Shown: positions 1 to 10,547, numbered from the stretch's first letter. The stretch: DNA of 64,000 bases from Cricetomys ansorgei (GCA_026225945.1 JAMJFZ010002307.1:10281501-10345500); one strand, 5' to 3'. Made by a program: numbers and translations. The notes: a model not told the origin generated them from the sequence alone.

Positions 1-40
1 AATAACGTTCACAGAGTCAAATGTGGTGAGGCCCTCCCTG

Positions 41-165
41 CGATCTTAATATTAAGAAGAGGCAGACAGAGAAGCAGTTCAAGGTCATCATTAGTGACAG
101 AGTTCCCACCCAGCCTGAGCTACAAAAAATAAAAACATACACACACACCAAAAAAAAAAATTTTT
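41..165 (+). repeat. Decayed B1/B4-like SINE remnant
   Basis: The segment resembles the right part of a B1/B4-type SINE ('gttcaaggtcatcatt' and 'cagcctgagctac') and is followed by an A-rich tail. It is diverged, so the subfamily is uncertain. Confidence 0.4.
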
Positions 166-1084
166 AAAGGAAGAAAAATAATGTTTACAGGTATTTATGT
201 ATGTCTTTACTGCCACAAAGATGAAAACCAGTCGCTGGTTCTCAAATACACCTCTTTAGATCTGAGCAATATATTGCCATATTGCCACCATCAAGGTATC
301 ATCCGGGGCCAGACAACTTCCTCAAAATCCTGGCTTTACCATTTAACAGCTGACTTTGATACACTGTTTCATGTTCATAAGCATCCAATAGTTTGTATAT
401 CCTGAGTCAATGCATATGGAAGCCTCTGGAATACTTTTTGGCAAGAAAATACTAGAATGACTTCTGTAAACCTGCTTAAATTTGTGTTTCTATCCTTTCT
501 TTTTCTTTTTTCTCTTTTGTGAGAAAGGGTTTCACAGTTTGAAAAAGTATTTTGGATGCAGCTTTGCCTCTCATGCTTTTAAGAATTCTAAAAAGCCGAG
601 GATTTAAAATCATGAGGTAAAATGTAAAGATTCAGGTTTTTTTTTTCCCCTGCTCCTATCCTAGGGCTCACCTAATCTTTAACAAATGGAACAAACACAA
701 ACAAAAAGTACTGTTTGAGTTATGGAGATTAACATAGATTGAAAAGCACTATAGATTAAAAGCATTTAGAAATATAAAAATGCAGGAAAGAATTTTCCTG
801 CTGGGAAAAGCGTAAGACTACAGACCAACAACAGAAAATCCAGTTTACTAAAATGCCCAGTCCTCAACATGCTCATTAAATACCTGGGGAAAGCATTATG
901 GACTCTCCTTTAAATCCTGCTGTCTTTTAAAACACAATAAATTTCCTCTCTTAAGAACAGAAACACCACCAAAATTTTTTGTTGTTAGGGATTCTCCTGA
1001 GAAAGAAGCTGGTTTGGAGATTTGCAGTAAAAATCTGTTCAAAGGCCTGCTTTGAGGAGGAAAAGTAGTTGAGTCTCTCTACTT

Positions 1085-1166
1085 CAGGCTGGCCTCCAGC
1101 TAGTGGCAATCCTCCTGTCACAGACTCCAGAGTTGTGATTACAGGTGTAAGTCACGACGCCCAGAA
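1085..1166 (-). repeat. Old B1-like SINE fragment
   Basis: Antisense B1 signature: 'aggctggcctccagct', then 'caatcctcctgtcacagac', then 'gattacaggtgtaagtcacg'. It is heavily diverged, consistent with an old PB1-type copy. Confidence 0.5.
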
Positions 1167-1740
1167 TTTTTAAGTTTTAAATGCAAGCTATAAGAACCTC
1201 GGATCTAAATGACACATTACAATAGTTCTGCTAAGTAACTATAAAAACAGACAATTGGTTGAAAAAAATAAAATACTAATGTGTTTGTCGAGCCGAAGGA
1301 ACAGAAAAATCCACATACTTTGCACAGTTGAAAAAACAGGAAGTTAAGAGTAAAATAATTTTCTTAGCGTGATAACAAGAGGAAAACACTAAAACACTTC
1401 TCCATCCCCTCAAAGGACCCACACGTGGAACTGTAAATTGCTTTTGCCTAAGATCTAGTAAACTAGATTTCTATAGCGAGTGTCTATTCCTTTTCACCTT
1501 ACTTTGAAGTCAAGTAAAAATTGCATTCTGCTAAGAAAAGAAACATAAACGAATCAGAGAGCACCGAAGAGAGCAGCCTTTTTATTCGCACTAGGAAAGA
1601 ATAAATTATTTCCTTGTATCTCTTAAACTTTTGAATACGCTAGGGTTCTTGATTCATGGGCTGGGAGGGGGGGAGCCTTTTCTGGCCTAGGTTGGAGATA
1701 CGGCAGCGGGGAGTAAAGAGCCAGGGGGTGGAGCCTAGAG

Positions 1741-1750
1741 CCCCGCCCAC
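1741..1750 (+). promoter_or_regulatory. GC box of the H4 promoter
   Basis: CCCCGCCCAC lies about 45 bp upstream of the TATA box. This is a typical Sp1/KLF site in histone H4 promoters. Confidence 0.5.
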
Positions 1751-1759
1751 TGCTTGCTG

Positions 1760-1775
1760 TTTTCAAACAGGTCCG
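1760..1775 (+). promoter_or_regulatory. H4 subtype-specific element (HINFP-type site)
   Basis: TTTTCAAACAGGTCCG matches the vertebrate H4-specific promoter motif, roughly TTTCAATCTGGTCCG, with only central differences. In other mammals this element sits just upstream of the TATA box and is bound by HINFP, which links H4 transcription to the G1/S transition. Its place 11 bp before TATAAG fits. Confidence 0.75.
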
Positions 1776-1786
1776 CTCCTAGGGAA

Positions 1787-2166
<380 letters not shown>

Positions 2167-2199
2167 GCGCGCGTCTGCCCTTCTGCCCGTCCTCCCAAA

Positions 2200-2215
2200 G
2201 GCCCTTTTCAGGGCC
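2200..2215 (+). terminator. Histone mRNA 3' stem-loop
   Basis: GGCCCTTTTCAGGGCC forms a 6-bp stem with a 4-base loop and fits the canonical metazoan histone consensus. The stem-loop-binding protein SLBP binds it, and the transcript is cleaved a few bases downstream without polyadenylation. It starts 33 bp after the H4 stop codon. Confidence 0.93.
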
Positions 2216-2223
2216 CCCAAAAT

Positions 2224-2240
2224 CCGAGAGGGAGCTGGGG
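2224..2240 (+). promoter_or_regulatory. Histone downstream element (U7 snRNA site)
   Basis: The purine-rich segment CCGAGAGGGAGCTGGGG lies 9 bases after the stem-loop. It contains GAGCTG, the usual core that base-pairs with U7 snRNA. Together with the stem-loop it indicates normal histone-type 3' processing. Confidence 0.7.
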
Positions 2241-2800
2241 ACACTTGGGCTGGAAGGCATGTGGGTAGGCCTGGGCTAACGTTTAAAGAGGGTGGAGAGT
2301 GGTTCGGGCATCCATGGGGTCTCCTGATGGGTGGCTTTGTTCCGGCAGTTTGTCTTCTATATGTAAATTAGGTGGCGTGAACCCACATTCCCATTGGAAC
2401 AATGGACCCGGTGGCTCCGCCCACCGGCTGCGGAAAGTGACCGGAGTGCCTGCTTGCTGTGTGCTGTCGGTCTGCGTGAATGATTTTTCTTAGCTTGTTT
2501 CTCGGTTGTCTGCCCGTACGCTGGCGAGTCGTGGACAGAGCCCTGGGGTGCTCTCGCTCGGGAGGGTCCGTCTTTGCCCTCTCCACACCTCCCGAGGGGT
2601 GGCCCGTGGCGGGCGCTTCCCGGAGAACAAAGGCTGAAGACCCACGGTCCTGCAAGGGCTGCGTCCTGTCCAGAGCTGAGAGGTTCGAGAGCCCCTGCTG
2701 CCCTTACAGACAATGGGAGTGTCTCAGCACCCGGGTGGCTTAACTCAGAGCGGCCTGTAACTCCGGCTCCCGGGAATCAGAGCCTCTGGCGGCCTTGGAC
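2241..2800. other. CpG-rich flank downstream of H4
   Basis: The CpG richness of the H4 gene continues about 600 bp past its processing site. This stretch holds an inverted CCAAT box (CCCATTGG, about 2389-2396), a GC box (CTCCGCCCAC, about 2416-2425) and many CpGs up to about 2650. Short open frames exist but none resembles a protein. It may be the rest of the H4 CpG island or a second promoter. In human this H4 locus also has a longer annotated transcript. Confidence 0.45.
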
Positions 2801-3604
2801 ACCTGGACTTAGGTCTACATACTTGCTCTCTCATGAAACAGTATGCATGAAAACAGTAATTTTTTTTTTTCAGTGCCTTAGTTTTTTGGCATCTCACGGG
2901 TTAAAGAAGTAGACCTTTCTGGAGTTACCTCAGCAGGAATCTGGCATTTCATTAGGAATGGTTTTCCCATGTTAAATGCTTTATATGTGGCAGGTATAAT
3001 TTTTCAGAGGATTTAAGTATTGTTAATGACCGTTTTCTAGCTGTGAATGTGACAACGAAGGTTAAATATTTTGAGCCTGGATTTGAACCCGGCCCGGTGC
3101 GGTTTTGTACAACTTCATAATTTTTTGTGGGTTTTTTGTTTTGGTTGTTGTTGTTTTACTCAAACAGGCTCTACTCTGCCCTGTTTGCTGACATTTCACT
3201 TTTAGCATTCTGAACATACATAACACTCGTGTTAACTTCTAGAGGATGTCAGGCTAATGAACTAATTTCCTTAAAGCAAGAGAGAAACTGAGTTGCTTAT
3301 TTTTCTATCTCTAGAAAAATTTAAGTTAGTTCTTTGGTTCTATATTTTCAAATTCTTTCGTTTTTTCTTTTTGTCCAGTTGGACTTCCTATTTTTTCGGG
3401 GTTAAATTTGATATTTTTTTTTCTTTTAAAGCCATGTGTTTTATCGAAATATTAAATATACACAAAATGTAATAAAAATGTTTGTCGGCCCCCATTTTAA
3501 CAAGTGTCTTTTGATTATTTGAGATAATGTATCAAATATCTACATCTATTACTAGCAAAGAGAAATGAAATTTAAGCGCCATTTAATGTCACACAAATAA
3601 TAAA
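2801..3604. other. Intergenic, nothing recognised
   Basis: AT-rich single-copy-looking DNA. An AATAAA at 3471-3476 could serve a longer polyadenylated H4 transcript, but nothing else supports that. Confidence 0.4.
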
Positions 3605-4160
3605 ATATTTGTTCAGCCACTGTGGAAATCAGTATGGAAGTTTTTCAAAAAGCTTAAAAGAACTGTCGTATGGTCCTGCTGTCCCATTTTTGGGTTTATG
3701 CATGAAAGACTCTTAGTCACCACAACTCAGCCATACATGGGCATCCATGTTTATTGCTGCTCCATTCATAAGAGCCAGGAAATGGAACCAACCGATGTGT
3801 CCATCACCAGATGAATGGGTAAAAAAATTATGGTACTCAACACCTGAAGAGGTTTTATTTAGTGATAAAGAAAAATGAAGTCTCATAAAGAAAAACGAAG
3901 TCTCGATGTTTACAGGAAGATGAGTAAAACAGGAAATCACTATGTCGTGCAAAATCAGACTCTGAAAGATAAAAACCATGTCTTCTTCAATATAGGGTTT
4001 ATATGAGTGTATGTGGATTGTGTGTGTGTGATGAAACTAGAAAGAGCATACTAGATGTGGAATGAAATACACAATACCTGAAAGCAGAAGCCAGCTGACT
4101 TAAGTGTGCAAAGGCAGAAAATCAGCCAGACACAAGACAAGGAGAAAGGGAGGTCAGTTA
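3605..4160 (+). mobile_element. L1 (LINE-1) 3' fragment
   Basis: Sense-strand match to the end of L1 ORF2 and the start of its 3'UTR: 'gccactgtggaaatcagt', 'catccatgtttattgctgc', 'gatgtgtccatcaccagat' and 'ataaagaaaaatgaagtc'. There are several frame breaks, so it is a 5'-truncated dead copy of an old L1 type. Confidence 0.75.
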
Positions 4161-4484
4161 TCTAGCAAAGTATAATGACTTGTGAATGAAAACACCAGTG
4201 AGGTGCATCATTAACATTTATTACTTCTTTGTCACCTTTCATTCATGACAGCAGTCATTCCTCTGCTTGGTAGAAATCAAGGCCATATAACACCCGGTAT
4301 TAAAGAAAAAAGTTGAATATTAATTAAAGAGCCTGAATATTCATGAGACACTATTTCTGAGCAGTCAACCTTCAGACATACTTTATGTGAGGGGAAAGGT
4401 GGTGACATCTGCTGTGGTATTACGGGTTTAGGGATTGAATTGCAGTCTTTGATTTTACTATGAGTGGGCATTTTCAGAACGAAT

Positions 4485-4624
4485 CATGGGCTTAGAGAGA
4501 TACTTCAGTGATTAAGAGCGCACTGGCTGCTCTTCTGAAAGCCAGACTGGCCTTGAACTCACAGATTTGCCTGTCTCTGCCTCCAGAGTGCTGGAATCAA
4601 AGGTGTGGGCCACCACCACTCAGC
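4485..4624. repeat. B2/B3 head joined to antisense B1
   Basis: A short + strand B2/B3 head ('agagatacttcagtgattaa' through 'ctgctcttctga') runs directly into an antisense B1 fragment ('actggccttgaactcacag' to 'ggccaccaccactcagc'). The junction suggests one SINE inserted into, or recombined with, the other. Confidence 0.65.
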
Positions 4625-4720
4625 TGGTCAATACCAGGTCTTAAAGCGATGCTTTATTTCAGAATCTTGTAAAAATAAGTGCATGATTTGTTCTCATTCC
4701 TTACCTTAAGATGAATTCAG

Positions 4721-4811
4721 GGAGGGCGTTGTAGCTCAGTGGTAAAACACTTGCCTCGTGTATGTGAAGTTTTAGGTTTGATTTCCAGCACCAACTAAAA
4801 ATAAAATAATA
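4721..4811 (+). repeat. ID SINE (tRNA-Ala-derived)
   Basis: The segment 'gttgtagctcagtggtaaaa' carries the tRNA-like A box and 'ggtttgatttccagcacc' the degenerate B box, followed by an A-rich tail. This is the standard ID-element layout, not a tRNA gene: there is no intact cloverleaf. Confidence 0.8.
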
Positions 4812-5017
4812 AGCATTCAATTTAGTGGATTAACTTATCTCCAAAGATGATTCGTATTATGTCGCTCATCTAAACTTCCTTTATAACCCATATATTCAGT
4901 TACCAAATTTTAAAAAATACATGTTTTCAGTGTTAATGTTCAGGACTCCCATACGCTGTGAAAGCATTCTACCACCACCCAGTACTTTCAGCTTTCAGTT
5001 TACATCTTATTTCTTCT

Positions 5018-5112
5018 AAGATCTAGCTGTAGCCCAAGCTGTCCTCATCAGGATGACCCTCCTGGCTTTGCCTCCAAGAGCCGGTCATAGGCCTTCTCTA
5101 CCACACCCACAT
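5018..5112 (-). repeat. Old B1-like SINE fragment
   Basis: Antisense and diverged B1 pattern: 'tgtagcccaagctgtcctca', then 'gaccctcctggctttgcctcc', then 'accacacccaca'. Confidence 0.45.
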
Positions 5113-5125
5113 TGGGTCGGGAGTC

Positions 5126-5280
5126 CAAGACAGGGTTTTGTTGTTGTAACTCTGTTGTATCTCTGGCTGTTCTGGAACTCACTCTGTAGACCAGGCTGGC
5201 CTTGAACTTGCAGAGATCTGCTTACCTCTGTTCCCGAGTTCTAGGAATTAAAGGCGTGTGCCACCACTACACAGCCACAC
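5126..5280 (-). repeat. B1 SINE, antisense
   Basis: Nearly full-length antisense B1: 'agacagggttttgttgttg', 'actctgtagaccaggctggc', 'gcagagatctgcttacctc' and 'aaaggcgtgtgccaccac'. Two similar 'ttgttgtaac/tctgttgtat' stretches suggest a small internal duplication. Confidence 0.85.
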
Positions 5281-5492
5281 CCACATTTTGATTTATCTTA
5301 TTTTAGCTCTTTTTAAGTTGTCATTTATTTTTTCCTTTTATTGTTTATTTTTGTTTGACGTTTTGGAGATCAATAGCAATGTATGAACTCTGGCACTTAG
5401 CCTCCCACCAAGAAGTTCCTGTTACCAGTCTGGTGTTTTTGTTTCTAATTGAATTGTAACTGCTTTTAACAAATAAAGAACTTTATTTACAA

Positions 5493-5648
5493 CAAGTAAG
5501 ATGATTCACCAGATAAAGGCACTTGCTGCCAAGACTGACAACCTGTGTTGATTCTAGAGATCCACAGATTAGAAGAACAGAATAGGCTACATATTGTCTC
5601 CTGACTTCTATACATTCACATATTCATAAGTAAATAAAATACCTTTCA
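5493..5648 (+). repeat. B3-type SINE
   Basis: B3 signature: 'aagatgattcaccagataa', 'ggcacttgctgccaagac', 'ctcctgacttctatacattc', ending in an AATAAAAT-rich tail. Confidence 0.65.
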
Positions 5649-5717
5649 AAACAAAATTTATTTAATGCTGGGTGTAGAGTTTGTGTGATGGGAAAATTAG
5701 TAAGCCTGTGTATTTGG

Positions 5718-5827
5718 CTTAATCATTAGATGTGAAGAAATTGTTTTTAAGACTTAATGATTAGATGTGAAGAATTGTTTTTAAGACTTATACTTAATCA
5801 TTAGATGTTAAAAAAATGTTTTTAGAT
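5718..5827. repeat. Three tandem copies of a 35-40 bp unit
   Basis: The unit begins CTTAATCATTAGATGTGAAG and ends TTGTTTTTAAGA. Copies start at 5718, 5753 and 5793; the third is more diverged. It looks like a local tandem duplication. Confidence 0.75.
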
Positions 5828-5869
5828 ATGTTTAGGCTTTAAAAAAAAATCCATGATTGATCAATACTT

Positions 5870-6410
5870 GTTTTCTGTTATTGATGGAGCTGTTTTTGAG
5901 GGGCTTGCGGCCCCCACCTGACCCAGTCACAAGAAGCCCGTGTCTGCTGTGGCCATCCTGATGAGGTGTCCTCTCCCCCCGCAGAGCGGCAGCCAGTGCA
6001 CCCTCCTAGTGCATTCGGGGAGCCCCAGAGGCCCTTCCTGGCCCTGCCCTCCTGGCAAACTTGGACATCTTGCTCTATTGGCCATTGAGAACAATGTCCT
6101 ATAGAGGGACTATGTAGGTGTATTGTTCCTTGACGCAGCACCTTGATCAAAGCTTTGGTATGTGGAACTTGGCCCTGCCCTAAATTGAATTCTGTGTGAC
6201 TATCAAAAAATACGCTTTTCAAAAAGACAGTGTGTGGTCATTCTCGCTCAAGAAGGCGCACCTCCCTGCTCGGCTTTTCAGAAGCTTCCCATTCTGAGGC
6301 TGCTCTCTTCAGTTGATCCTGTTTGTGATACTTAACACTGAGTTTGTGTATGGAGAAGGCTCAGTTTAAAAACAAAACAAAAAACAAAACAAACAAACAA
6401 AAAACAGATA
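5870..6410 (+). pseudogene. Possible processed retrocopy, parent unknown
   Basis: A GC-richer block with several CpGs interrupts AT-rich DNA and ends in an A-rich stretch (6366-6406) resembling a decayed poly(A) tail. Neither strand gives a recognisable protein; a 114-codon open frame on the - strand (5878-6222) matches nothing I know. A retroposed mRNA fragment is the best guess; single-copy conserved DNA is the alternative. Confidence 0.3.
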
Positions 6411-6413
6411 AAA

Positions 6414-6883
6414 TGGCCACTCCATTATTGGAGGAAGGGTTTTATTATGAATAAGAGAGAATAACAAAGGCATTCTGAAGAATCCAAAACAGAGAGGAAA
6501 AGTAGACTGGACAGCCCAGGGCTAGGGATGCAAAGAGTGGAGAGAATAGAAAAGATGGCTAAAAATAACACTGGGCGGAGAGGTCCTTGCCATTATATAT
6601 AGAATAAATGGGTATCTGGGAGGAGGGAAGCCTGGGAGGCGAGAAGGACTAGCAAGCTAGCATCAGGCTTTGAGATGTATAAGAACCCTGGAGGTCAACA
6701 TGGACTTTGATATGGGACAACCCGGAGAGCCATAGGCCCCTTCTGCAAGAAACAATGGAAATGACTCCTTTTAGGAGCAGCAAACAAGTTTCTGGGGATT
6801 GCTGGCTTTATCTAACTGCCATAAATCCTCCTTTGATCCGGTTAAACTCATTTATAGACACATGCGCTTCCTGAGGCCTAACA
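6414..6883 (-). mobile_element. Possible solo LTR, antisense
   Basis: The 470-bp block starts TGGCCACTCC and ends GGCCTAACA, giving TG...CA ends. On the - strand there is an AATAAAACC polyadenylation-type signal near its 3' end. I see no clear target duplication and do not recognise the family. Confidence 0.3.
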
Positions 6884-7284
6884 GTGGGTAAGACACTTGT
6901 TTCACATGCATGAGGCCCAGTACAGCAAACACCAAAAGTTTAGTCTTAGAAATCCAGTTATTTTACAAAATACGTGAGGAAAAAGAGAAACCTTCTGTTG
7001 TACCTGTTCTCCACAAACATCTGCTCTGCAGAAATCAATGAGCAACTGAGTCACACAATATACTCCATATGTTTAGAAACGGATTCGTTATTTCCCCCCA
7101 GAGATGCTATCTGTCTCTCTGTAGTCAATTTTGAACTGACTTTCAAGTAACAAATTGAATTCAATGTTGATAATACTGACATCCGGGCTCCTTTCTGAGC
7201 AAGTTGACAGCCCACCCCACTCTCTGTTCCTCTGATAGCTTCTTAATCCAGCTCCTCCCTCTGACTCAGCAACCTCTTAAAGCA

Positions 7285-7459
7285 CAGCTAAGTACCCAGC
7301 ACTGTGCTGAGCCTGTGGTATGCTTCACAGCAATCCTCATAACAGCTTCCCAAAACGACCTTGTTATCCCCATGTAGCCTGAAGATGGTCATAAGATCAA
7401 TAAGGACATACAGCTGGCAGAGGAGGAGCCTCTATGTGAGGATACAGAACAGACTCCAT
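7285..7459 (-). repeat. MIR SINE, antisense
   Basis: Antisense MIR pattern: 'cactgtgctgagcctg', 'caatcctcataacagc', 'ccccatgtagcctgaagatg', 'aaggacatacagctggcag'. An old mammalian-wide repeat. Confidence 0.6.
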
Positions 7460-7971
7460 TGTAGGTTCAAGGCTTCATCTCAAGCTTGCCCTGGGCCTAA
7501 CCCTGAATCATCATAAATTCTAAGAGAAAGCCATAAAAGCTCTCCATCCAAAGGGCAACCAATCAGAGATGAGGGCAACCACAGGGTAGCCACAGGAATG
7601 CAAGAAGGCTGGATCTCAAGGCCGGACATCTGCGCCTAGTACCCCCATGTGCCAGGAGATATGTGAGTGTCTTATCTTGAAGCTAAACATCTGTAACACA
7701 AGAACGTGAACTGTTGGCCATCCAGGCCCGAGCCAATCACAAACCGACTCATGTAACTGTCTCACTGACCACCACTCACATTCCCTATTAACCTCACCCA
7801 TGCTGAAATTCTCCTTACAACCTATAAAAAGGCCAGTAAGCCTTTGTCCAGGGTCACCATTTTCTTGAATGCCTGACCCCTGCATGCAGGAATTTTCTTT
7901 TGTGAAATAAAGGCACCTTTACTGATTGCATATTGAGTGGCTGGCTCTGTGCCCCGATTTCAGACTTAACA
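7460..7971 (+). mobile_element. Solo LTR of an endogenous retrovirus
   Basis: The block has the order of LTR signals: CCAAT box (AACCAATCAGAG, 7558-7569), TATA box (CTATAAAAAGG, 7822-7832), AATAAA signal (7906-7911), then a GT/TG-rich stretch and a ...TTAACA end at 7971. There is no internal viral sequence next to it, so it is a solo LTR. The 5' boundary is approximate. The family is probably a class I or II rodent ERV. Confidence 0.65.
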
Positions 7972-8784
7972 GATGTAAACTCAAATTAGTTTTAATTCTC
8001 AGTTCGTTTAGCTCCTATTGTCCCAGAAGAAAATGTGTTTTCGAAACAAATGATTTTATTGAGTTAAATTAACCAATTATCTTGGGAAATAGTTAATGTT
8101 TTGTGTGAACACTGCCCTAAAATAATCCAGAACAACACTGCTTGGCAGAAATAAAGCACCATGCTGTGAGCCACATGTGTAAATTCAAATTTTTAGTACT
8201 GTGTTGGAAAAGTTTTTTTTAAGGGGGAAAATTTTTTACATGTGTAGTTAATGTCAATGCTATGTTAACATTAATGAAATATTTCATGTGGTCCAGTATG
8301 CCAAAATATTAGTGTAGCCAATAGAAAAAGTATCGATATATAATATTTTACATTCTTTTGAACTAAGTGTTTGAAGTCTGGTGTGTATTTTACACTCACT
8401 AACAAGAACCTCCAGCAGGACACTAACTCTTGAGTGTGTCTGATTTACTCAAGTTCAGAGTCTATAACCAGAAACAGCTCTCCAGGTCCAGTAGGCCACA
8501 GGCACACTGTAAAAACTTGTAACAGCTGAATAAAGTTCCAAAACTTATTTTCTTTGACTATGAACATACATACTAGCAAAGCATTACTTATTGCAAAATA
8601 ATTCATTTTGCTTGAATTAAGCTTAATTATGCTATTATGGACATATTATAATATATATGGACATGTTATGAATATGTCCATTATTGTGTGTGTGTGAAGG
8701 CAAATTAAATAATTAAGTATTATCAACATTGAATTTAAGGGAGTGTTACATTACTTAAAAGTTGCTTCCGCACTTACCAGTGTC
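7972..8784. other. Intergenic, nothing recognised
   Basis: AT-rich DNA with short AT and TG runs (for example near 8650-8695). No gene or clear repeat. Confidence 0.4.
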
Positions 8785-8925
8785 AGGGCCGGAGAGCCGT
8801 CTCAGACATTAAGAACACTCTTGATGCTCTTGTAGAAGACCTATGTTGGCTTCCCAGCTCCTGACTGCCTATAACACCAGTTCCGAGCAATCAGCTATCC
8901 TCTCCCGGCCTCCTCGGGCATCTAC
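8785..8925 (+). repeat. B2/B3 SINE body, 5' part
   Basis: Begins 'agggccggagagccgtctca', continues 'cactcttgatgctcttgtag' and 'ctcccggcctcctcgggca'. Its CA-rich 3' tail appears to continue after the LTR insertions, so the CA minisatellite at 9240-9653 probably grew from this tail. Confidence 0.6.
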
Positions 8926-9234
8926 TGTAATAAGTCTTCATACGCATGGACGCGATGGGGAGAGTTTAGACGGGTAGACACCAGTGAGTTTTAGCAAAGG
9001 TTTATTTGTTACGGGGAAGGGTTAGGGACGCTGAGTCTGGGGTAGAACAAGACTCCAAAAAAGAGGCTGGGTGGGGTGGGATGGGGAGGTGGGCAAGAAG
9101 GACCAAGAAGAGAAAAGAGAGAACTGTGACTGAGAGGGATTATATGGGGACCATTGGCCTGTGTGCTGGTCCCCTGGTGGTGATGTAAGACAGATAGATG
9201 GCGGCAGGTACAGGGCCGAGGCAATTCTACAACA
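8926..9234 (-). mobile_element. Solo LTR, family X copy 1 (inverted)
   Basis: The reverse complement aligns along its length with the LTR at 9654-9976, including the polyadenylation region 'tttagcaaaggtttattt'. On the + strand it starts TGTAATAAG and ends CTACAACA. Flanks TCTAC and CCTAC form a 5-bp target duplication with one mismatch. It has no internal retroviral sequence. Confidence 0.75.
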
Positions 9235-9236
9235 CC

Positions 9237-9653
9237 TACACAGACATGCATACCTACTGAGACACACAGGCACACACACAGACACACATACCTACAGAGA
9301 CACACCTAGACAGACACACATAGCTACAGAGACACAGACACACATAGACACACCTAGACAGACACACATAGCTACAGAGACACAGACACACATAGACACA
9401 CCTACACAGACACACATACCTATAGAGACACAGACACACATACCTACACAGACACAGATACACACACCTACACAGACATGCATACCTACACACACAGACA
9501 CAGATACCTACACACACACCTACACAGACACATACACTTACACAGGCACACAGACCTACACACACAGAAACATACCTATACATATAGACACAGACTCACA
9601 CAAACACACACACCTACGCACACATGCATCTATACAGACTCTCATACAGACAC
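9237..9653. repeat. CA-rich minisatellite between inverted LTRs
   Basis: Built from variants of ACACAGACACACATACCTAC. It includes an exact 48-bp higher-order unit repeated at 9303 and 9351. Both strands are open for long stretches only because the repeat lacks stop codons. Confidence 0.85.
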
Positions 9654-9976
9654 TGTTGTGGAACTGCCTCTGCCCTGTACCAGCCCCCAGCTACCTGTTT
9701 TACATCATCAGCAGGGGACCAGCACACAGGCCTAAGATTCCCATATAATCCCTCTCCACCACAGTTACAGTTGTCTCTCTTCTCTTCTTGGTCCTTCCCC
9801 CCCACACACACCGCAACCCCCATTCTCTCTCCTGAAATGCAGCTTCTGTCCCTCTGCAAGGTCCTGCTCCACCCCAGATTCAGCATCCCTCAACCTCCTC
9901 CATAAGAAATAAACCTTTGCTAAAACTCACTGTGTCCACGCGCCTGAACTCCATCCATCTCGCCAATGCTTTTACA
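9654..9976 (+). mobile_element. Solo LTR, family X copy 2
   Basis: Starts TGTTGTGGAACTGCC and ends CAATGCTTTTACA. It contains 'aataaacctttgctaaaact', a polyadenylation signal with the R/U5 part. The flanking sequence GACAC is present at 9649-9653 and 9977-9981, a 5-bp target duplication, though the flank is itself repetitive. No coding remains. Confidence 0.8.
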
Positions 9977-10045
9977 GACACACACACACACATATACCTA
10001 CACACACCTACACAGACGCACACATGCACAAAACTAAATCTCATA
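9977..10045. repeat. CA-rich minisatellite, distal part
   Basis: The same CACAGACACACATACCTACACAC pattern resumes after LTR copy 2, showing that the LTR inserted into an existing repeat tract. Confidence 0.7.
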
Positions 10046-10371
10046 AATTTACCAATACTGAAAAAACACTTCTCAAATTTTTCTTGTAGTGTTCACAGCC
10101 AATTTTAATGCTGTAAATCACAATGAAAGCTTCTTTTTATTAGGTCATGTTGGATTATATGTGAAAAAAAATGTATTATGTAAAGATTTAATTTCAACTA
10201 AGTTTTTGAGTCTGTGTGGCTAGGTCACAAACAGTTATTCCCTGTCTAGTGGCTTCCAATTTATCTTACTTATACATAGTGTGATAAACAGGAAGAAGTG
10301 TAAATCAGGATGTCAGTTTTTATCTTTGAATTGTGGATATTTACCAAGCATCCTATTCTTTCTTCATTTCA

Positions 10372-10432
10372 TTCCTTCTTCCTTCCTTCCTTCCTTCCTT
10401 CCTTTCCTTTTGTGTATGTGTGTGTATGTGTA
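10372..10432. repeat. (TTCC)n and TG-rich simple repeat
   Basis: Tandem TTCC units (about 10376-10403) followed by a short TGTGTATG run, next to an antisense B1. Confidence 0.85.
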
Positions 10433-10459
10433 TTATTGTTGTTGTTCCTGTTTCTGAGA

Positions 10460-10547
10460 CAAGATTTCTCTGTGTAATTCAGAGATTCACCTGCCTCTGC
10501 CTCCCGAATGCTGGAATTAAAGGCATATGCCACCACCGCCCAGCCTT
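10460..10547 (-). repeat. B1 SINE, antisense, internally deleted
   Basis: Runs from 'gagacaagatttctctgtg' directly to 'cagagattcacctgcctc' and 'ggcatatgccaccaccgcc'. The central B1 part is missing. Confidence 0.75.

Larger units (their letters stand above)
1..1654. other. H4 upstream region, no gene seen
   Basis: AT-rich flank upstream of the histone gene. It holds two decayed SINE remnants, listed separately, and no convincing coding sequence. In other mammals H2A.J lies farther upstream of this H4 gene, in divergent orientation; it is not inside this window. Confidence 0.6.

Noticed and set aside
4721..4811. tRNA gene
   Set aside because: It has A- and B-box-like sequence but no full cloverleaf, and has an A-rich tail: an ID SINE.
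9237..9653. CRISPR-like regular repeat array
   Set aside because: The units are variable CA-type minisatellite without unique spacers, in a mammalian genome.
9161..9748. 195-codon open frame and an antisense 109-codon frame in the CA minisatellite
   Set aside because: Low-complexity His/Thr or Cys/Val repeats that come from the tandem DNA repeat; no promoter or conserved domain.
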